Shown: positions 36,962 through 44,776 of the stretch, in pieces
Layout of the letters: each line of letters opens with the position of its first letter
Numbering within the stretch: the first letter of the stretch is position 1
From: Alcaligenes sp. SDU_A2
GTDB lineage: Bacteria > Pseudomonadota > Gammaproteobacteria > Burkholderiales > Burkholderiaceae_B
DNA: 64,000 nt
Assembly (NCBI RefSeq): GCF_038237375.1
Contig: NZ_CP151273.1
Coordinates: 1,798,001 to 1,862,000 of the forward strand
Direction of reading: 5' to 3'
Translations under genes and position numbers: made by a program
The notes under the pieces: generated by a model
The model's input: the letters and a program-made list of their open reading frames with translations, nothing else
Databases searched by the model: none
Told to the model about the DNA's origin: nothing

Positions 36962-38008
36962 TCAGGGAGCTGGATTGGGGTAGCGGCGATGGATCTCGTT
37001 GATGGCGGCAATCAGTTCGTCGTCCAGCGTCACATTTACGCTGGCGATGTTCTCGCGCAGTTGTTCCAGGGTCGTGGCTCCGATCAGGTTGCTGCTGGTG
37101 AATGCTTGTTGGTTTACCCAGGCCAAGGCCAGTTGAGCGGGAGGGATGCCGTGGCGGCGGGCCAGATCGTTATAGGCCAGGCCCGCTTCGCGGGCATTGG
37201 GGCCATCGTAGCGCTTAAAGCGTTCGTAGACGGTCAGGCGGCCATCGGCGGGCCGGGCACCGTGGTCGTACTTGCCGGTCAATACGCCCATCGCCAGCGG
37301 CGAATACGCCAACAGGCCCACGCCATCGTAATGACAGAACTCCGACAAACCTTCTTCGAACACGCGGTTCAGCAGATTGTAGGGGTTCTGGATGGTGGCG
37401 ATCAGGGGTAAGGACCTGTGCCGGGCCAGTTCCAGGTAGCGTGCCACGCCCCACGGTGTTTCGTTGGATACGCCGATATGGCGCACTTTTCCCTGGCGTA
37501 CAAAATCATCCAGCACCTCCAGCGTCTGCTCGATCGGTACGGTGTATTCGTCTTTCCAGGGGTAGCTGCGCTGGCCGAAGGTGACGGTGCTGCGATCGGG
37601 CCAATGCAACTGATACAGATCCAGATAGTCTGTCTGCAGGCGGCGCAGACTGTCGTGCAGGGCTTGCTCCAGATTTTTGCGATCCAGGTGAGTCGCGCCG
37701 TCGCGGATATGCCCTGGGCGCTGCGGATCGCGCTGCGGGCCGGCGATTTTGCTGGCCAGCACAATATCCTGACGGCGTCCACGGCTGGCCAGCCAAGTGC
37801 CTATATAGTGTTCAGTCCGGCCCTGGGTCGCGGCCGATGGCGGCACCGGGTACATTTCGGCGGTATCAACCAGATTCACGCCCAATTCCAACGCCAGATC
37901 CAGTTGCGCGTGGGCGTCGGCCTCGCTGTTCTGTTCCCCATAGGTCATGGTGCCCAGACCGATCACGCTGACATCCAGGTCCGTATTGCCCAGCTTGCGG
38001 TATTTCAT
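36962..38008 (-). CDS. Aldo/keto reductase, Tas-like
   Basis: A 348-residue NADPH-dependent (beta/alpha)8 reductase. The catalytic tetrad is visible: Asp48 and Tyr53 in DTAEMYP, Lys87 in LASKI, and the His in QLHWPD. YPVPPSAATQGRTEHYIGTWL is the Tas-specific insertion, and the end (FTSSNLIGATTLEQLRENI) binds the NADP phosphate. Tas can suppress tyrosine/proline-related starvation in E. coli, but the natural substrate is unknown. It is a single gene facing away from the palindromic repeat downstream of its start. Confidence 0.9.
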   Translation of the reverse strand: MKYRKLGNTDLDVSVIGLGTMTYGEQNSEADAHAQLDLALELGVNLVDTAEMYPVPPSAATQGRTEHYIGTWLASRGRRQDIVLASKIAGPQRDPQRPGHIRDGATHLDRKNLEQALHDSLRRLQTDYLDLYQLHWPDRSTVTFGQRSYPWKDEYTVPIEQTLEVLDDFVRQGKVRHIGVSNETPWGVARYLELARHRSLPLIATIQNPYNLLNRVFEEGLSEFCHYDGVGLLAYSPLAMGVLTGKYDHGARPADGRLTVYERFKRYDGPNAREAGLAYNDLARRHGIPPAQLALAWVNQQAFTSSNLIGATTLEQLRENIASVNVTLDDELIAAINEIHRRYPNPAP

Positions 38009-38125
38009 TACATCAACTCCCGAAAACGCAGGGCCGGGCGGCCCTACAAGAGCAGCATGGTAGCGCGTTTTACGGCCCTCGCTGAGAGCGACTTTTGTCT
38101 ATGGTGGTTCTGGCGCATGTGCTTG

Positions 38126-38680
38126 TGCGCCCGGGTAATAAAAAGGTTCTTCGCTCAATACCGGGGATTGCTTCGTATGGGGTGGGCTGTTTGGGTCAAG
38201 CAGGCCGGTGCTGTTCTCGCCAGGCCGGCCATAGCAGGCCGGCTTGGCTGGGGCCTTCGTCCGCGCTGCGCGCGGGTTCCCTGGTCAGGATACTGGATCG
38301 GGCGGGGCGTGAACTCGCAGTGTGATTCGTCCACCGGACGAATCACACGCGCCCTGCTCGAACAGCACGCCCCTTGCCTCCCGCCCCAGTATCCCGCCTG
38401 CGGCGAAGGCCCTGACTCGCCCACCGGCCTGCTATGGCCGGCCTGGCGAGAACCCGAGGTTCTCTCTGTTTGGCCCAAATGGCGCGACGTCCGCGTGCGT
38501 TGAATAAGATATCAGCCATACGCTCAATGTTCTGTTGGGTATGACTATGTATGGCCGGGGCTATGTCACCTGTGTTTTGAACCGTTCAAGGCGCAGCACG
38601 CTCGAAAGGGGCGGGTCGAATGGGCTTGCCGGGGCGATGCGCTGGGATATGGGGACGGGGTGTAAGCGTCGTTCTGTTTG
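38126..38680 (+). repeat. Dispersed palindromic repeat, copy 2 (whole unit)
   Basis: About 555 bp homologous to 17378-17926. The left flank AAAGGTTCTTCGCTCAAT...CTTCGTATGGGG matches the right flank of copy 1 inverted, and the right flank (GAGGTTCTCTCTGTTTGGCC, then the small ORF) matches the left flank of copy 1 inverted. The unit occupies most of the 923-bp gap between the aldo-keto reductase and ykgJ-like genes. The remaining part (38682-38882) contains a hairpin AGCCAGTTT/AAACTGGCT (38831-38862) and nothing recognisable as a gene. Confidence 0.85.
38214..38452. repeat. 239-bp core with inverted arms and central palindrome, copy 2
   Basis: The arms at 38214-38242 and 38424-38452 (starting TTCTCGCCAGGCCGGCCATA) are perfect reverse complements over 29 bases. 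The centre, GTGATTCGTCC-ACC-GGACGAATCAC (38322-38346), is again a perfect palindrome. The core has exactly the same length (239 bp) and the same orientation as in copy 1; the left-arm landmarks (TGCGCGCGGGTTCCCTGG, GGGGCGTGAACTCGCAG) and right-arm landmarks (CCTGCTCGAACAGCACGCCC) occupy the same sides in both. Confidence 0.9.
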
Positions 38681-38681
38681 A
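38541..38681 (+). CDS. Small repeat-associated hypothetical ORF, copy 2
   Basis: A 46-residue ORF (MTMYGRGYVTCVLNRSRRST then LERGGSNGLAGAMRWDMG) ending in TGA. It lies to the right of the palindromic core and its first 20 residues match the ORF starting at 17509 beside copy 1, with 14 of 20 residues identical by eye. Basic, short and without a known domain. Either a peptide gene carried by the repeat or conserved DNA that is open by chance. Confidence 0.35.
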   Translation: MTMYGRGYVTCVLNRSRRSTLERGGSNGLAGAMRWDMGTGCKRRSV

Positions 38682-38882
38682 TGGCGGCGCTTGTTGATTG
38701 TCCGGTGGACAAGCAAGCCGCCGGAGTTAAGGACGCACTCGGCTATGTGGCCCAACCAGGGCACCGGTGCGTCGGTAAGTCATCAGCCTTGCTCGAGTTT
38801 GCTGGGCCTTGAATGGCGTCTTCAAAAAGCCAGTTTGTCATCAACTGGCTAAACTGGCTTCCGGAACTCGTCGAAGAACCAA

Positions 38883-38910
38883 TAAAAAAGCCGGTTCACG
38901 ACAAGCCGGC
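38883..38910 (-). terminator. Terminator of the ykgJ-like gene
   Basis: On the minus strand GCCGG and CCGGC form a short GC-rich stem (loop CTTGTCGTGAA) followed by six T, 22 bp after the stop codon. A second hairpin AGCCAGTTT/AAACTGGCT with four to five T lies further downstream at 38829-38862 and could be a backup. Confidence 0.6.
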
Positions 38911-38931
38911 CAGTTGATGAGCTAGTCCTTG

Positions 38932-39426
38932 CTAGGCCGCTTTGTCGTGTTCCGGCGTGGCCGGCGTTTGTGGATCGGGACGGTGGGGCAGGGGCGGCAG
39001 GCCATGCTTGGCGCGCAGGCGCTGGCAATCTGGATTGGGGCTGCCGTCCGCTTCCCAGATTTGATAATCGCGGCACGGGTTGGGGCGATCCAGGTAAATG
39101 GCGCAATGGATGCCAGGCTGACCCAAGGTGCCCCGAAGTGCAATACAGCGCCCCCCGCCTTGCTCCGTGCCTTTCATGCACGCACGCAAAGGGCCGATCT
39201 GGGTTGTCAGCTCTACAGGCACCGTGCCGCCGGTCTCGCCTGCCAGCTCGCCGCTGTAAAACGACACCCGGAAGTGGGCGCAGCACACACCACAACTTAA
39301 ACAGGGATTATCGTCGAACACCTCGTCATTGGGCGGATCATAACGAACAGGGTCCAGCGGACTTTCCTGAACACCGGGCAGATCACGCAGATCGGTCGGT
39401 GCAGGCGTAAGGTGAGAGAAAGACAT
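38932..39426 (-). CDS. YkgJ/YcgN-type zinc or iron cysteine-cluster protein
   Basis: A 164-residue cytosolic protein with the family cysteine pattern: CLSCGVCC (about 42-49), then CMKG..., CIALRG...GIHCAIYLDRPNPCRDY and a final Cys in PDCQRL. This arrangement matches the Fe-S-oxidoreductase-like YkgJ family, whose clusters are predicted but whose function is unknown. It stands alone with its own terminator. Confidence 0.85.
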   Translation of the reverse strand: MSFSHLTPAPTDLRDLPGVQESPLDPVRYDPPNDEVFDDNPCLSCGVCCAHFRVSFYSGELAGETGGTVPVELTTQIGPLRACMKGTEQGGGRCIALRGTLGQPGIHCAIYLDRPNPCRDYQIWEADGSPNPDCQRLRAKHGLPPLPHRPDPQTPATPEHDKAA

Positions 39427-39751
39427 GATGGAGACGATCCCAGAGCCGATGCGCGGCCCCGCCGCGCATCCAGAGCCTAAAGCAAATATTCTATTTTTGT
39501 GCTTGCATCCTGAATAGAAAAATTTGCGTGCTTCACAAAACGATGATGCAGCGCAGAGACACCCTTTGTGTATCTATATGTATCAATCTTCCCGAAGAAG
39601 GTTGCACTGCGATTTTTTCCGTCTGCGGCATGGCCGACTATTACCTATTAAATAACAATAACTTAGGTGGATGTTCAATGATTTTTTTGTATCTTGTCAG
39701 GCCATCTAGAAGAAAAAAACTCAATTTCTTAAAGAAAATCGCACAAAAGTG

Positions 39752-39781
39752 TTGACAGCTTCTCTGTAGAAGGACTATTAT
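39752..39781 (+). promoter_or_regulatory. Promoter of tRNA-Val
   Basis: TTGACA (39752-39757) and TATTAT (39776-39781) with an 18-bp spacer sit 17 bp before the tRNA. It is the cleanest sigma-70 match in the window. The region 39427-39751 before it is AT-rich, holds one 75-residue ORF with poor codon usage, and no convincing gene. Confidence 0.65.
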
Positions 39782-39797
39782 TTCATTTCTTCACCGC

Positions 39798-39874
39798 AGG
39801 CGGTTAGCTCAGTTGGTTAGAGCGCTACGTTGACATCGTAGAGGTCGCTGGTTCGAATCCAGTACTGCCTACCA
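39798..39874 (+). tRNA. tRNA-Val (anticodon GAC)
   Basis: A 77-nt cloverleaf: acceptor AGGCGGT pairs with ACTGCCT (one G-T), D-arm GCTC...GAGC, anticodon stem CTACG/CGTAG with loop TTGACAT giving anticodon GAC (reads GUC), variable AGGTC, T-arm GCTGG/CCAGT around TTCGAAT, and an encoded CCA end. Single-copy here with its own promoter and terminator. No integrase or duplicated 3' end was found near it, although an islet of unusual small genes follows. Confidence 0.96.
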
Positions 39875-39907
39875 GAATACATGCACACAGCACCAAGCTG
39901 TGCCAAG

Positions 39908-39942
39908 AAAAGCCCCAAAGATCAATGCTTTGGGGCTTTTTT
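39908..39942 (+). terminator. Terminator of tRNA-Val
   Basis: AAAAGCCCCAAAG pairs with CTTTGGGGCTTTT (13 bp, loop ATCAATG) and ends in a T run, 33 bp after the tRNA. The region 39943-40371 that follows holds no convincing gene; the open frames there have poor codon usage. A TACAAT -10-like hexamer occurs near 40301. Confidence 0.9.
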
Positions 39943-40371
39943 GTTGCTCAGCGTTCCAAGCTGCGCCAAGCCAGTCCCAGATCGTTTTGGGGTGTGGGCA
40001 CGGACAAAACGAATGGGAGCATGGCTATTTGGGCGCTTCCCACGTTGTTCATCCTGGTAGTCCGACCATCATTGCATCAGATCATGACGCTTTGCTGTGG
40101 GCGACGCACCTTGTTTTTATCATGATCTGTCAAGGGTGGCTCAATCGTATCAGCCAGAGGTCGTCGTGCAGGTTCATGGTGTCGCTGCTCATGACGGCAC
40201 CGTGGTGCGTGTGGATATTTTGGTGCAGTTTTTTTTGAGCCTTTTTTTATCGAGTGTTACTTGTTTTTTTAGGTTAGGAAAGAGTATTACCTGTTTGGCT
40301 ATACAATGCGCCTCAGTTCAAGGCTTGGTCCTGACAAAATCATTTGCAACCTATTTGCGCAAGGTGGTCGT

Positions 40372-40920
40372 ATGAAACTGCTGGCTGGTGATTTTCCTAA
40401 AAACATAGAATTTCGTGCTGGGGACAGGGCTTTTTTGTTTGGAAGCGGCGAGAAGGTTAGTTGTCTTCTCTTTGAGGAAGTAGAGATTATTGAGGTGGAG
40501 TCGGAAGAAACCAAGCAAGCCGGAGGGCTTGCGGCGGCAGCTGTGGGGGGGCTGACATTTGGTGGGGCTGGTGCTGTGGTCGGTGCCTTGGTTGGGCGCA
40601 ACAATCAGACCACCAGTGTGGTGCGAATTACATTTTTGGATGGTAGGCGTCTGATGGCTGCCTTACCTTACGAGGTAGTCGTTGATATTAAGGCTGCCTT
40701 GTTCGGTATTGAAGGCAAGAGCCTAGAGGAGCGCCGTCTGAAGATGCAAGCACGTTTCAAGGCTGTGGAGCAGCAAAAACTGAAGGCAGCGGCCAGGAAG
40801 AAGTGGTTCAATATCGCGTTTGCGATTTTTGCTTTGATCGTTGCGGCTTATGGAATTTCCGTTAAGGAGAAAAACGCCGCAAAGGCACTTGAATCCCCTT
40901 CGGCGGCGGCGACAAAATAA
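40372..40920 (+). CDS. Hypothetical protein with Gly-rich hydrophobic segment and C-terminal membrane anchor
   Basis: A 182-residue protein. The first part is beta-like (MKLLAGDFPKNIEFRAGDRAFLFGSGEKVSCLLFEEVEIIEVESEE), followed by a glycine-zipper-like stretch AGGLAAAAVGGLTFGGAGAVVGALVG (about 49-74), a short beta segment, a charged helix and a membrane segment near 144-163 (KWFNIAFAIFALIVAAYGI) close to the C-terminus. The start at 40372 has an AGGTGG site; the frame extends to 40306. No family is recognised. Lower G+C than the core genome. A terminator follows directly. Confidence 0.65.
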   Translation: MKLLAGDFPKNIEFRAGDRAFLFGSGEKVSCLLFEEVEIIEVESEETKQAGGLAAAAVGGLTFGGAGAVVGALVGRNNQTTSVVRITFLDGRRLMAALPYEVVVDIKAALFGIEGKSLEERRLKMQARFKAVEQQKLKAAARKKWFNIAFAIFALIVAAYGISVKEKNAAKALESPSAAATK

Positions 40921-40937
40921 AAGATCTGGACTCTGGG

Positions 40938-40961
40938 CCGCTCGTGCGAGCGGTTTTTTTT
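40938..40961 (+). terminator. Terminator after the 40372-40920 gene
   Basis: CCGCTC and GAGCGG form a 6-bp stem around GTGC, followed by eight T, 17 bp after the stop codon. Confidence 0.8.
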
Positions 40962-41055
40962 ATGTCCTCGCCAAAAGGTGCGGATTGATTTGGCCGGTTT
41001 TTTATCGTTTTAATCTGTTAGCATCCGGGGTCCGATTACTGCTGGGGAGATAGGA

Positions 41056-41349
41056 ATGAGCAAGGGCGTATTCTCGAAAGGTTTGGCGGTTCTTATGTTG
41101 GCTGGATTGTTGGCTGGATGTGATAATCCCCAGAAAACGGTCATTCCGGCGGATGCAACGACATGGAAGGCCGTATTAGATCCGGTCGTCGATGCTTTGC
41201 CTGAAGGCGATCGCGCTTTGCTCGCTGGGTATCTGTTGCGTTCACAGCTGCGGGCTGGGGGTGCGGTAACGGGTGTTACTGTCGAACAAGCCATTAAGAA
41301 TCAAAAAGCGTGGCTAAAAGAACAAGAGAAACATAAATCGGCACAATAA
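41056..41349 (+). CDS. Small lipoprotein
   Basis: A 97-residue protein with a lipoprotein signal: LLAGC puts the lipidated Cys at 22. The mature part is polar and helical (TVEQAIKNQKAWLKEQEKHKSAQ). A good GGGGAGATAGGA site precedes the ATG. No family recognised; possibly cotranscribed with nothing, as the previous gene has its own terminator. Part of the islet of small envelope-directed genes after tRNA-Val. Confidence 0.7.
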   Translation: MSKGVFSKGLAVLMLAGLLAGCDNPQKTVIPADATTWKAVLDPVVDALPEGDRALLAGYLLRSQLRAGGAVTGVTVEQAIKNQKAWLKEQEKHKSAQ

Positions 41350-41562
41350 GCCCGGAACTGGCATGCTTGAATTTTTGGGTAAGACTGGCCAGGCGTTGAT
41401 GTTGCTTGGTCGGGAGCATTGAGCAAATCTGATGTCCAAGGACCAGCCATTGTTCTGTAAGCCATGAATGGCAGAATGCTGTCTTTGATGCCGGAATATG
41501 CTTCACTGGATCAGTGAGTCACGCTTGGCATTGCCTGTCTCAAGATTAGTTTTTATGCTTGT

Positions 41563-41607
41563 AAAAGAGCCCTGTGCCGCTACGGTGGCAAGGGCTCTTT
41601 TTTTTGT
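41563..41607. terminator. Strong hairpin between converging small genes
   Basis: AAAAGAGCCCT pairs with AGGGCTCTTTT (11 bp) around a 17-base loop, with T runs on both strands. It can terminate transcription coming from the lipoprotein gene and from the minus-strand gene starting at 41804. The 270 bp between 41350 and 41621 hold nothing else convincing. Confidence 0.8.
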
Positions 41608-41621
41608 CTTAAAACGCTTTT

Positions 41622-41804
41622 TTATCTCCGGCGTTTGTCTACTTCCTTGGCGACACCTTTAAAGGGGCCACCACTGGTTTTTTGTTCAATGAACTGACCA
41701 GTCGTGGTGTCGCGTTTGGTGAAGTTGTTGTTGACTGGGTTGGATACCTGCGTTCGGTTCTTGACCGATCCGTCGCGGTGATTATCACCGGTATTTTTAG
41801 CCAT
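41622..41804 (-). CDS. Conserved small hydrophilic protein (MAKNTG-type)
   Basis: A 60-residue protein starting MAKNTGDNHRDGSVKNRTQV and ending QKTSGGPFKGVAKEVDKRRR. The form is the same as a widespread family of unannotated small proteins in Proteobacteria that begin MAKNTG..GSV..RTQ and end PFKGVAKE. Very polar, rich in Asn, Lys, Thr and Gly, no transmembrane segment; function unknown. The frame is open another 20 codons upstream but without the family start. Confidence 0.75.
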   Translation of the reverse strand: MAKNTGDNHRDGSVKNRTQVSNPVNNNFTKRDTTTGQFIEQKTSGGPFKGVAKEVDKRRR

Positions 41805-41980
41805 CGTCTTTACATTTCCACTCTTTCCGACGGGGGGCGTCGTCCCTATGCGCTCTGCACGCATTAAAGCAATGTATGGACGATGCTGGGATATTCAAGT
41901 TTTTTAATGGGCTGGGGTTTTTAAAATACAGTTTTAGAGTGCGTTCTTTACGATTGTTCTGTATTTATACCTAGCCCTCT

Positions 41981-42298
41981 TTATTTTCTTTGATAGCGCT
42001 TACCGCCCGTACTGGTTTCGCAGTAGCGTCCACCGCGCGGTCCGGTGCAGTAGGTGCCGCTGTCGCAGGAGCAGTGGCGGCTGGCACCCAGGGCGCGGGG
42101 GGTGACGGCAGGGCGGGAGCTGCTGCCGGTGTAGGCGGGGCAGGAGCGCTTACTGGCGCTGGCGGAGCCGTCGTTGCAGACAAAGACCTGGCCTTCGCAG
42201 TGCGAGATGCCGCCTTTTTTTCCGGAGCAGGGTGCGTTGCGGGCCTGCGCCGGGAGCGTGACCAGCGCCAGGGCAAGGCAGGCGATCAGGGCTTTCAT
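41981..42298 (-). CDS. Small exported Cys-rich protein
   Basis: A 105-residue protein with a signal peptide (MKALIACLALALVTLPAQA, cleavage near 19) and a mature part rich in Cys: CSGKKGGISHCEGQVFVCNDGS near the start and CSCDSGTYCTGPRGGRYC near the end. Eight mature Cys suggest four disulfides in the periplasm. The CTGPRGGRYC...GGKRYQRK pattern is found in unannotated small secreted proteins of several Proteobacteria, to my knowledge. No function known. Confidence 0.75.
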   Translation of the reverse strand: MKALIACLALALVTLPAQARNAPCSGKKGGISHCEGQVFVCNDGSASASKRSCPAYTGSSSRPAVTPRALGASRHCSCDSGTYCTGPRGGRYCETSTGGKRYQRK

Positions 42299-42490
42299 GC
42301 GGCTCTCAGATTTTTACAATAACGCTTAAGTTTAGTTGCTTTTTGCGCCGGCGGTCGTCGCCATGGCATTTAGGTAGGCCGATGGATGCACGTACACCGT
42401 TGTGTCATGGACAGCGCTTTTAACGCAGCAGGGGTGGCGCAACACGCCGTTTTTTGTGGACGCTCTGGCCTGGCTTTTTGACCAGACGGC

Positions 42491-43069
42491 TTAGTGTTGA
42501 CGCTCTTGTTCGACTTGCAGACGCCGGTCGGCGGCTTCTTTCAGGCCCTGGCGTTCGGCCAGCAGAAAGTGCTGTATGGCGCGTTCCAGGTCTGGCGTGA
42601 CGCCACGGCCTTTCCAGTAGGCCATGCCCAGATTGTAGTTGGCGTGCGGCAGCCCCAACGCGGCGGCGCGTTCGTACCAGCGCAGCGCTTGCTGCATGTC
42701 GGCAGGCACGGCCCGTCCGTTCTCGTAAAGACTGCCGATATTGTTGATCGCGCCTGCATGGTCCTGGCGGGCAGCTTGCAGGTACCAACGCAGGGCGGCG
42801 CGTTCGTCGCGGGGCATCCCCATGCCGCGCTCGAGCATGACGGCCAGTTTGTACTGAGCTTCGGCATTGCCTTGTTCGGCGGCCAGACGAAACAGTGCGG
42901 CGGCTTGCTGGTCGTCTTGAGTGACGCCGTGACCAAACGCATAGCGTTCGCCCAGGCGCAATTGCTCGACAGGCGTGTCGGGGATGGTGGGTTCTGCTTT
43001 AAGCACTGCGCAGACACACACGAAGGGCAGGATCAGCCAAGGCCTTGGGCGGAGCGGGCAAGCACGCAT
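42491..43069 (-). CDS. Sel1-repeat (TPR-like) protein with N-terminal signal
   Basis: A 192-residue protein. After a signal-like hydrophobic segment (PWLILPFVCVCAVLKA), it has four Sel1-type units of 36 residues: GERYAFGHGVTQDDQQAAALFRLAAEQG, AVMLERGMGMPRDERAALRWYLQAA, GSLYENGRAVPADMQQALRWYERAAA, and GMAYWKGRGVTPDLERAIQHFLLA. Sel1 repeats make protein-protein contacts. The ATG at 43069 has an AGGAGA site; a longer frame exists upstream. Alone here with no partner gene. Confidence 0.85.
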   Translation of the reverse strand: MRACPLRPRPWLILPFVCVCAVLKAEPTIPDTPVEQLRLGERYAFGHGVTQDDQQAAALFRLAAEQGNAEAQYKLAVMLERGMGMPRDERAALRWYLQAARQDHAGAINNIGSLYENGRAVPADMQQALRWYERAAALGLPHANYNLGMAYWKGRGVTPDLERAIQHFLLAERQGLKEAADRRLQVEQERQH

Positions 43070-43207
43070 AAGCGCTCTCCTGAGCACGAGGCAGGCGTGC
43101 CCCTGCCTGTCAGGAAACCGCCTCTCTGTGCGGTTTGAGCGTACTGCGCCAGCGTGCCGGGCGCTATCGGCCACATGGTTTATAGGCGGCGTTTCAGGGG
43201 CCAGGAG

Positions 43208-44620
43208 TCAGGGGCGGCTCAGTTGCAGTTCATAGACGGCGGGCAGTTCCACGGAATCCAGGCTTTTGGCCAGCAACTGGTACTGGCCCGGCGTCAGAAA
43301 AGCTTCCAGACGGGCGTGGTAATCGCCGCCGCTGTCATCGTCGTGGTATAGCTCCTGGCCGTCGCGGCGCAGTACCAGATAACTGTCGAAGACCTCCGAA
43401 CGCATATCCATCACGTAATGGCCTTCTTCTTCTATGGTCAGCGTATATAGCTCGGTGCGCACGCCGGCAGGTAGCACGACGCGGCGGGTCTGACCCGGTC
43501 GCAGGGTGCCGCCCCCGGCATTGGCTGGGGCCGGTTCGCTGACCAGTTGCAGGGTGAACAGCCCGCCCTGGGCGTGCCGGGGAAGGGTAATCGTGTGCGT
43601 GCCGGCCTGGAGCACGGCGCGCAGTACCTGCGTGTGGGGATGGTCGTTGCTGGGTACGGACTCGAATGGGCCGCTCTGCAAGGCACCGAAACCGCTTTGT
43701 GTGCTCAGTGTCAGGGTCAGCAGCGTGGGATGTGCCAGATCTAGGTCAAAATTCTGTTCTTTACCCGTGACCAGGCCTGCATAGCGTGTTTTGTCCAGCG
43801 ACAGGCGGGCTCCGTCTTGCAGGTCCAGATTGTCGGGCAGGGAGTCTGTCTGGATGCGCAGTGTAAAGGCACCTTGGAACGCGGAGTCGTTCATGGCGGA
43901 GCTGACATGCACAATGTAATCGCCGGCCAACAGGTAGTTGACCAGGCGCGCTCCTTGGCCGGAACCGTCGTCTTCCGCTTGGATATCCAGGCGTTCGTGG
44001 CGCTTGCCGGGTCCGATCAATTGCAGCAAGGGTGTCATGCCGGCGTTGGCTGTGTTCAGGCTGATGCTATAGAGGCCGTCTTGGGCAATCGTCAGCCGGT
44101 AGGCTTTTAAGTGGCCCATGGCCAGATCGGTCAGCGTCCGTCCGGGTACCAGCGGTTCGCCGTCGTAGGCGGGATAGACCTGGGCCCTGAGTTCAAAGGG
44201 GCCGAAGGCGCGGGCATCCGCACCGGTGACGGCTATCAGATACGAGCCGCTATGGTCGGCACGAAAACCTACGTTTGCGCCGAGCACGGAGGGCTCTGTG
44301 GTGCAGTCGTCGCAAGGCTGCTCGCGGGCGATCAGTCGGCCATCGCGCAGCACGCTGATATCGGCGCGTAATGGTCCTGTGGTGTTCAGGGCGACCAGTT
44401 GGCCGGCTTGGGCCTGCAGTTCAAAGCCGGTACTGCGCAGGCCATCGCTCAGGTTCAGGCGGCTTTGACTGGTCAGCTCGCCGCTCTGGGGGTGATCGGG
44501 CGCCAGCAAAGGCAGTCCCAATGTCGGCGTGGATGTGGAGGCGGGCAGGTGGCTCAGGGCGACGCCGCCGGCACCGGCAAGGGCACCGATCAGGGCGGCA
44601 AATAGAATGGCAGGCTTCAC
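43208..44620 (-). CDS. Exported/membrane-anchored PPC-like domain protein, paralogue 2
   Basis: A 470-residue protein of the same layout as 19295-20719: hydrophobic N-terminus (VKPAILFAALIGALAGAGG), ELTSQSRLNLSDGLRS near 50 (the other copy has ELTSQSFLNLSDGVRS), a CDDC pair in the place of CEEC, YDGEPLVPGRTLTDLAMG, DGLYSISL, PANAGGGTLRPGQTRRVVL and SEVFDSYLVLRRDGQELYHDDDSGGD. By eye it is clearly paralogous, with moderate identity. The start is GTG at 44620, chosen because it aligns with the MKPSTLF start of the other; the frame runs on upstream to 44749. Function unknown; no protease domain. Confidence 0.7.
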   Translation of the reverse strand: MKPAILFAALIGALAGAGGVALSHLPASTSTPTLGLPLLAPDHPQSGELTSQSRLNLSDGLRSTGFELQAQAGQLVALNTTGPLRADISVLRDGRLIAREQPCDDCTTEPSVLGANVGFRADHSGSYLIAVTGADARAFGPFELRAQVYPAYDGEPLVPGRTLTDLAMGHLKAYRLTIAQDGLYSISLNTANAGMTPLLQLIGPGKRHERLDIQAEDDGSGQGARLVNYLLAGDYIVHVSSAMNDSAFQGAFTLRIQTDSLPDNLDLQDGARLSLDKTRYAGLVTGKEQNFDLDLAHPTLLTLTLSTQSGFGALQSGPFESVPSNDHPHTQVLRAVLQAGTHTITLPRHAQGGLFTLQLVSEPAPANAGGGTLRPGQTRRVVLPAGVRTELYTLTIEEEGHYVMDMRSEVFDSYLVLRRDGQELYHDDDSGGDYHARLEAFLTPGQYQLLAKSLDSVELPAVYELQLSRP

Positions 44621-44776
44621 AATAATCAAATCGTCTGTCGTGTGTGGTCGAAGGTGTTTGCAGGGCGGCGGACAGTGTAGGCCAGGCAGTGAGACGGGAA
44701 AATGGAATAGGGCACTGGATCGGTAAGCAGATGATGCGGACTGCTGCAAATTAATTCGACCCCGGCGCGCTGAAAA

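Noticed and set aside
39528-39755. 75-residue ORF before tRNA-Val
   Set aside because: AT-rich, no ribosome site, unlike the codon usage of other genes, and it ends at the tRNA promoter.
39798-39874. tRNA-Val as a phage attachment site
   Set aside because: No integrase, no repeat of the tRNA 3' end and no prophage genes in the window.
39900-40375. Open frames of 92-112 residues between tRNA-Val and the 40372 gene
   Set aside because: Start inside the tRNA terminator or overlap each other; no ribosome site or recognisable composition.
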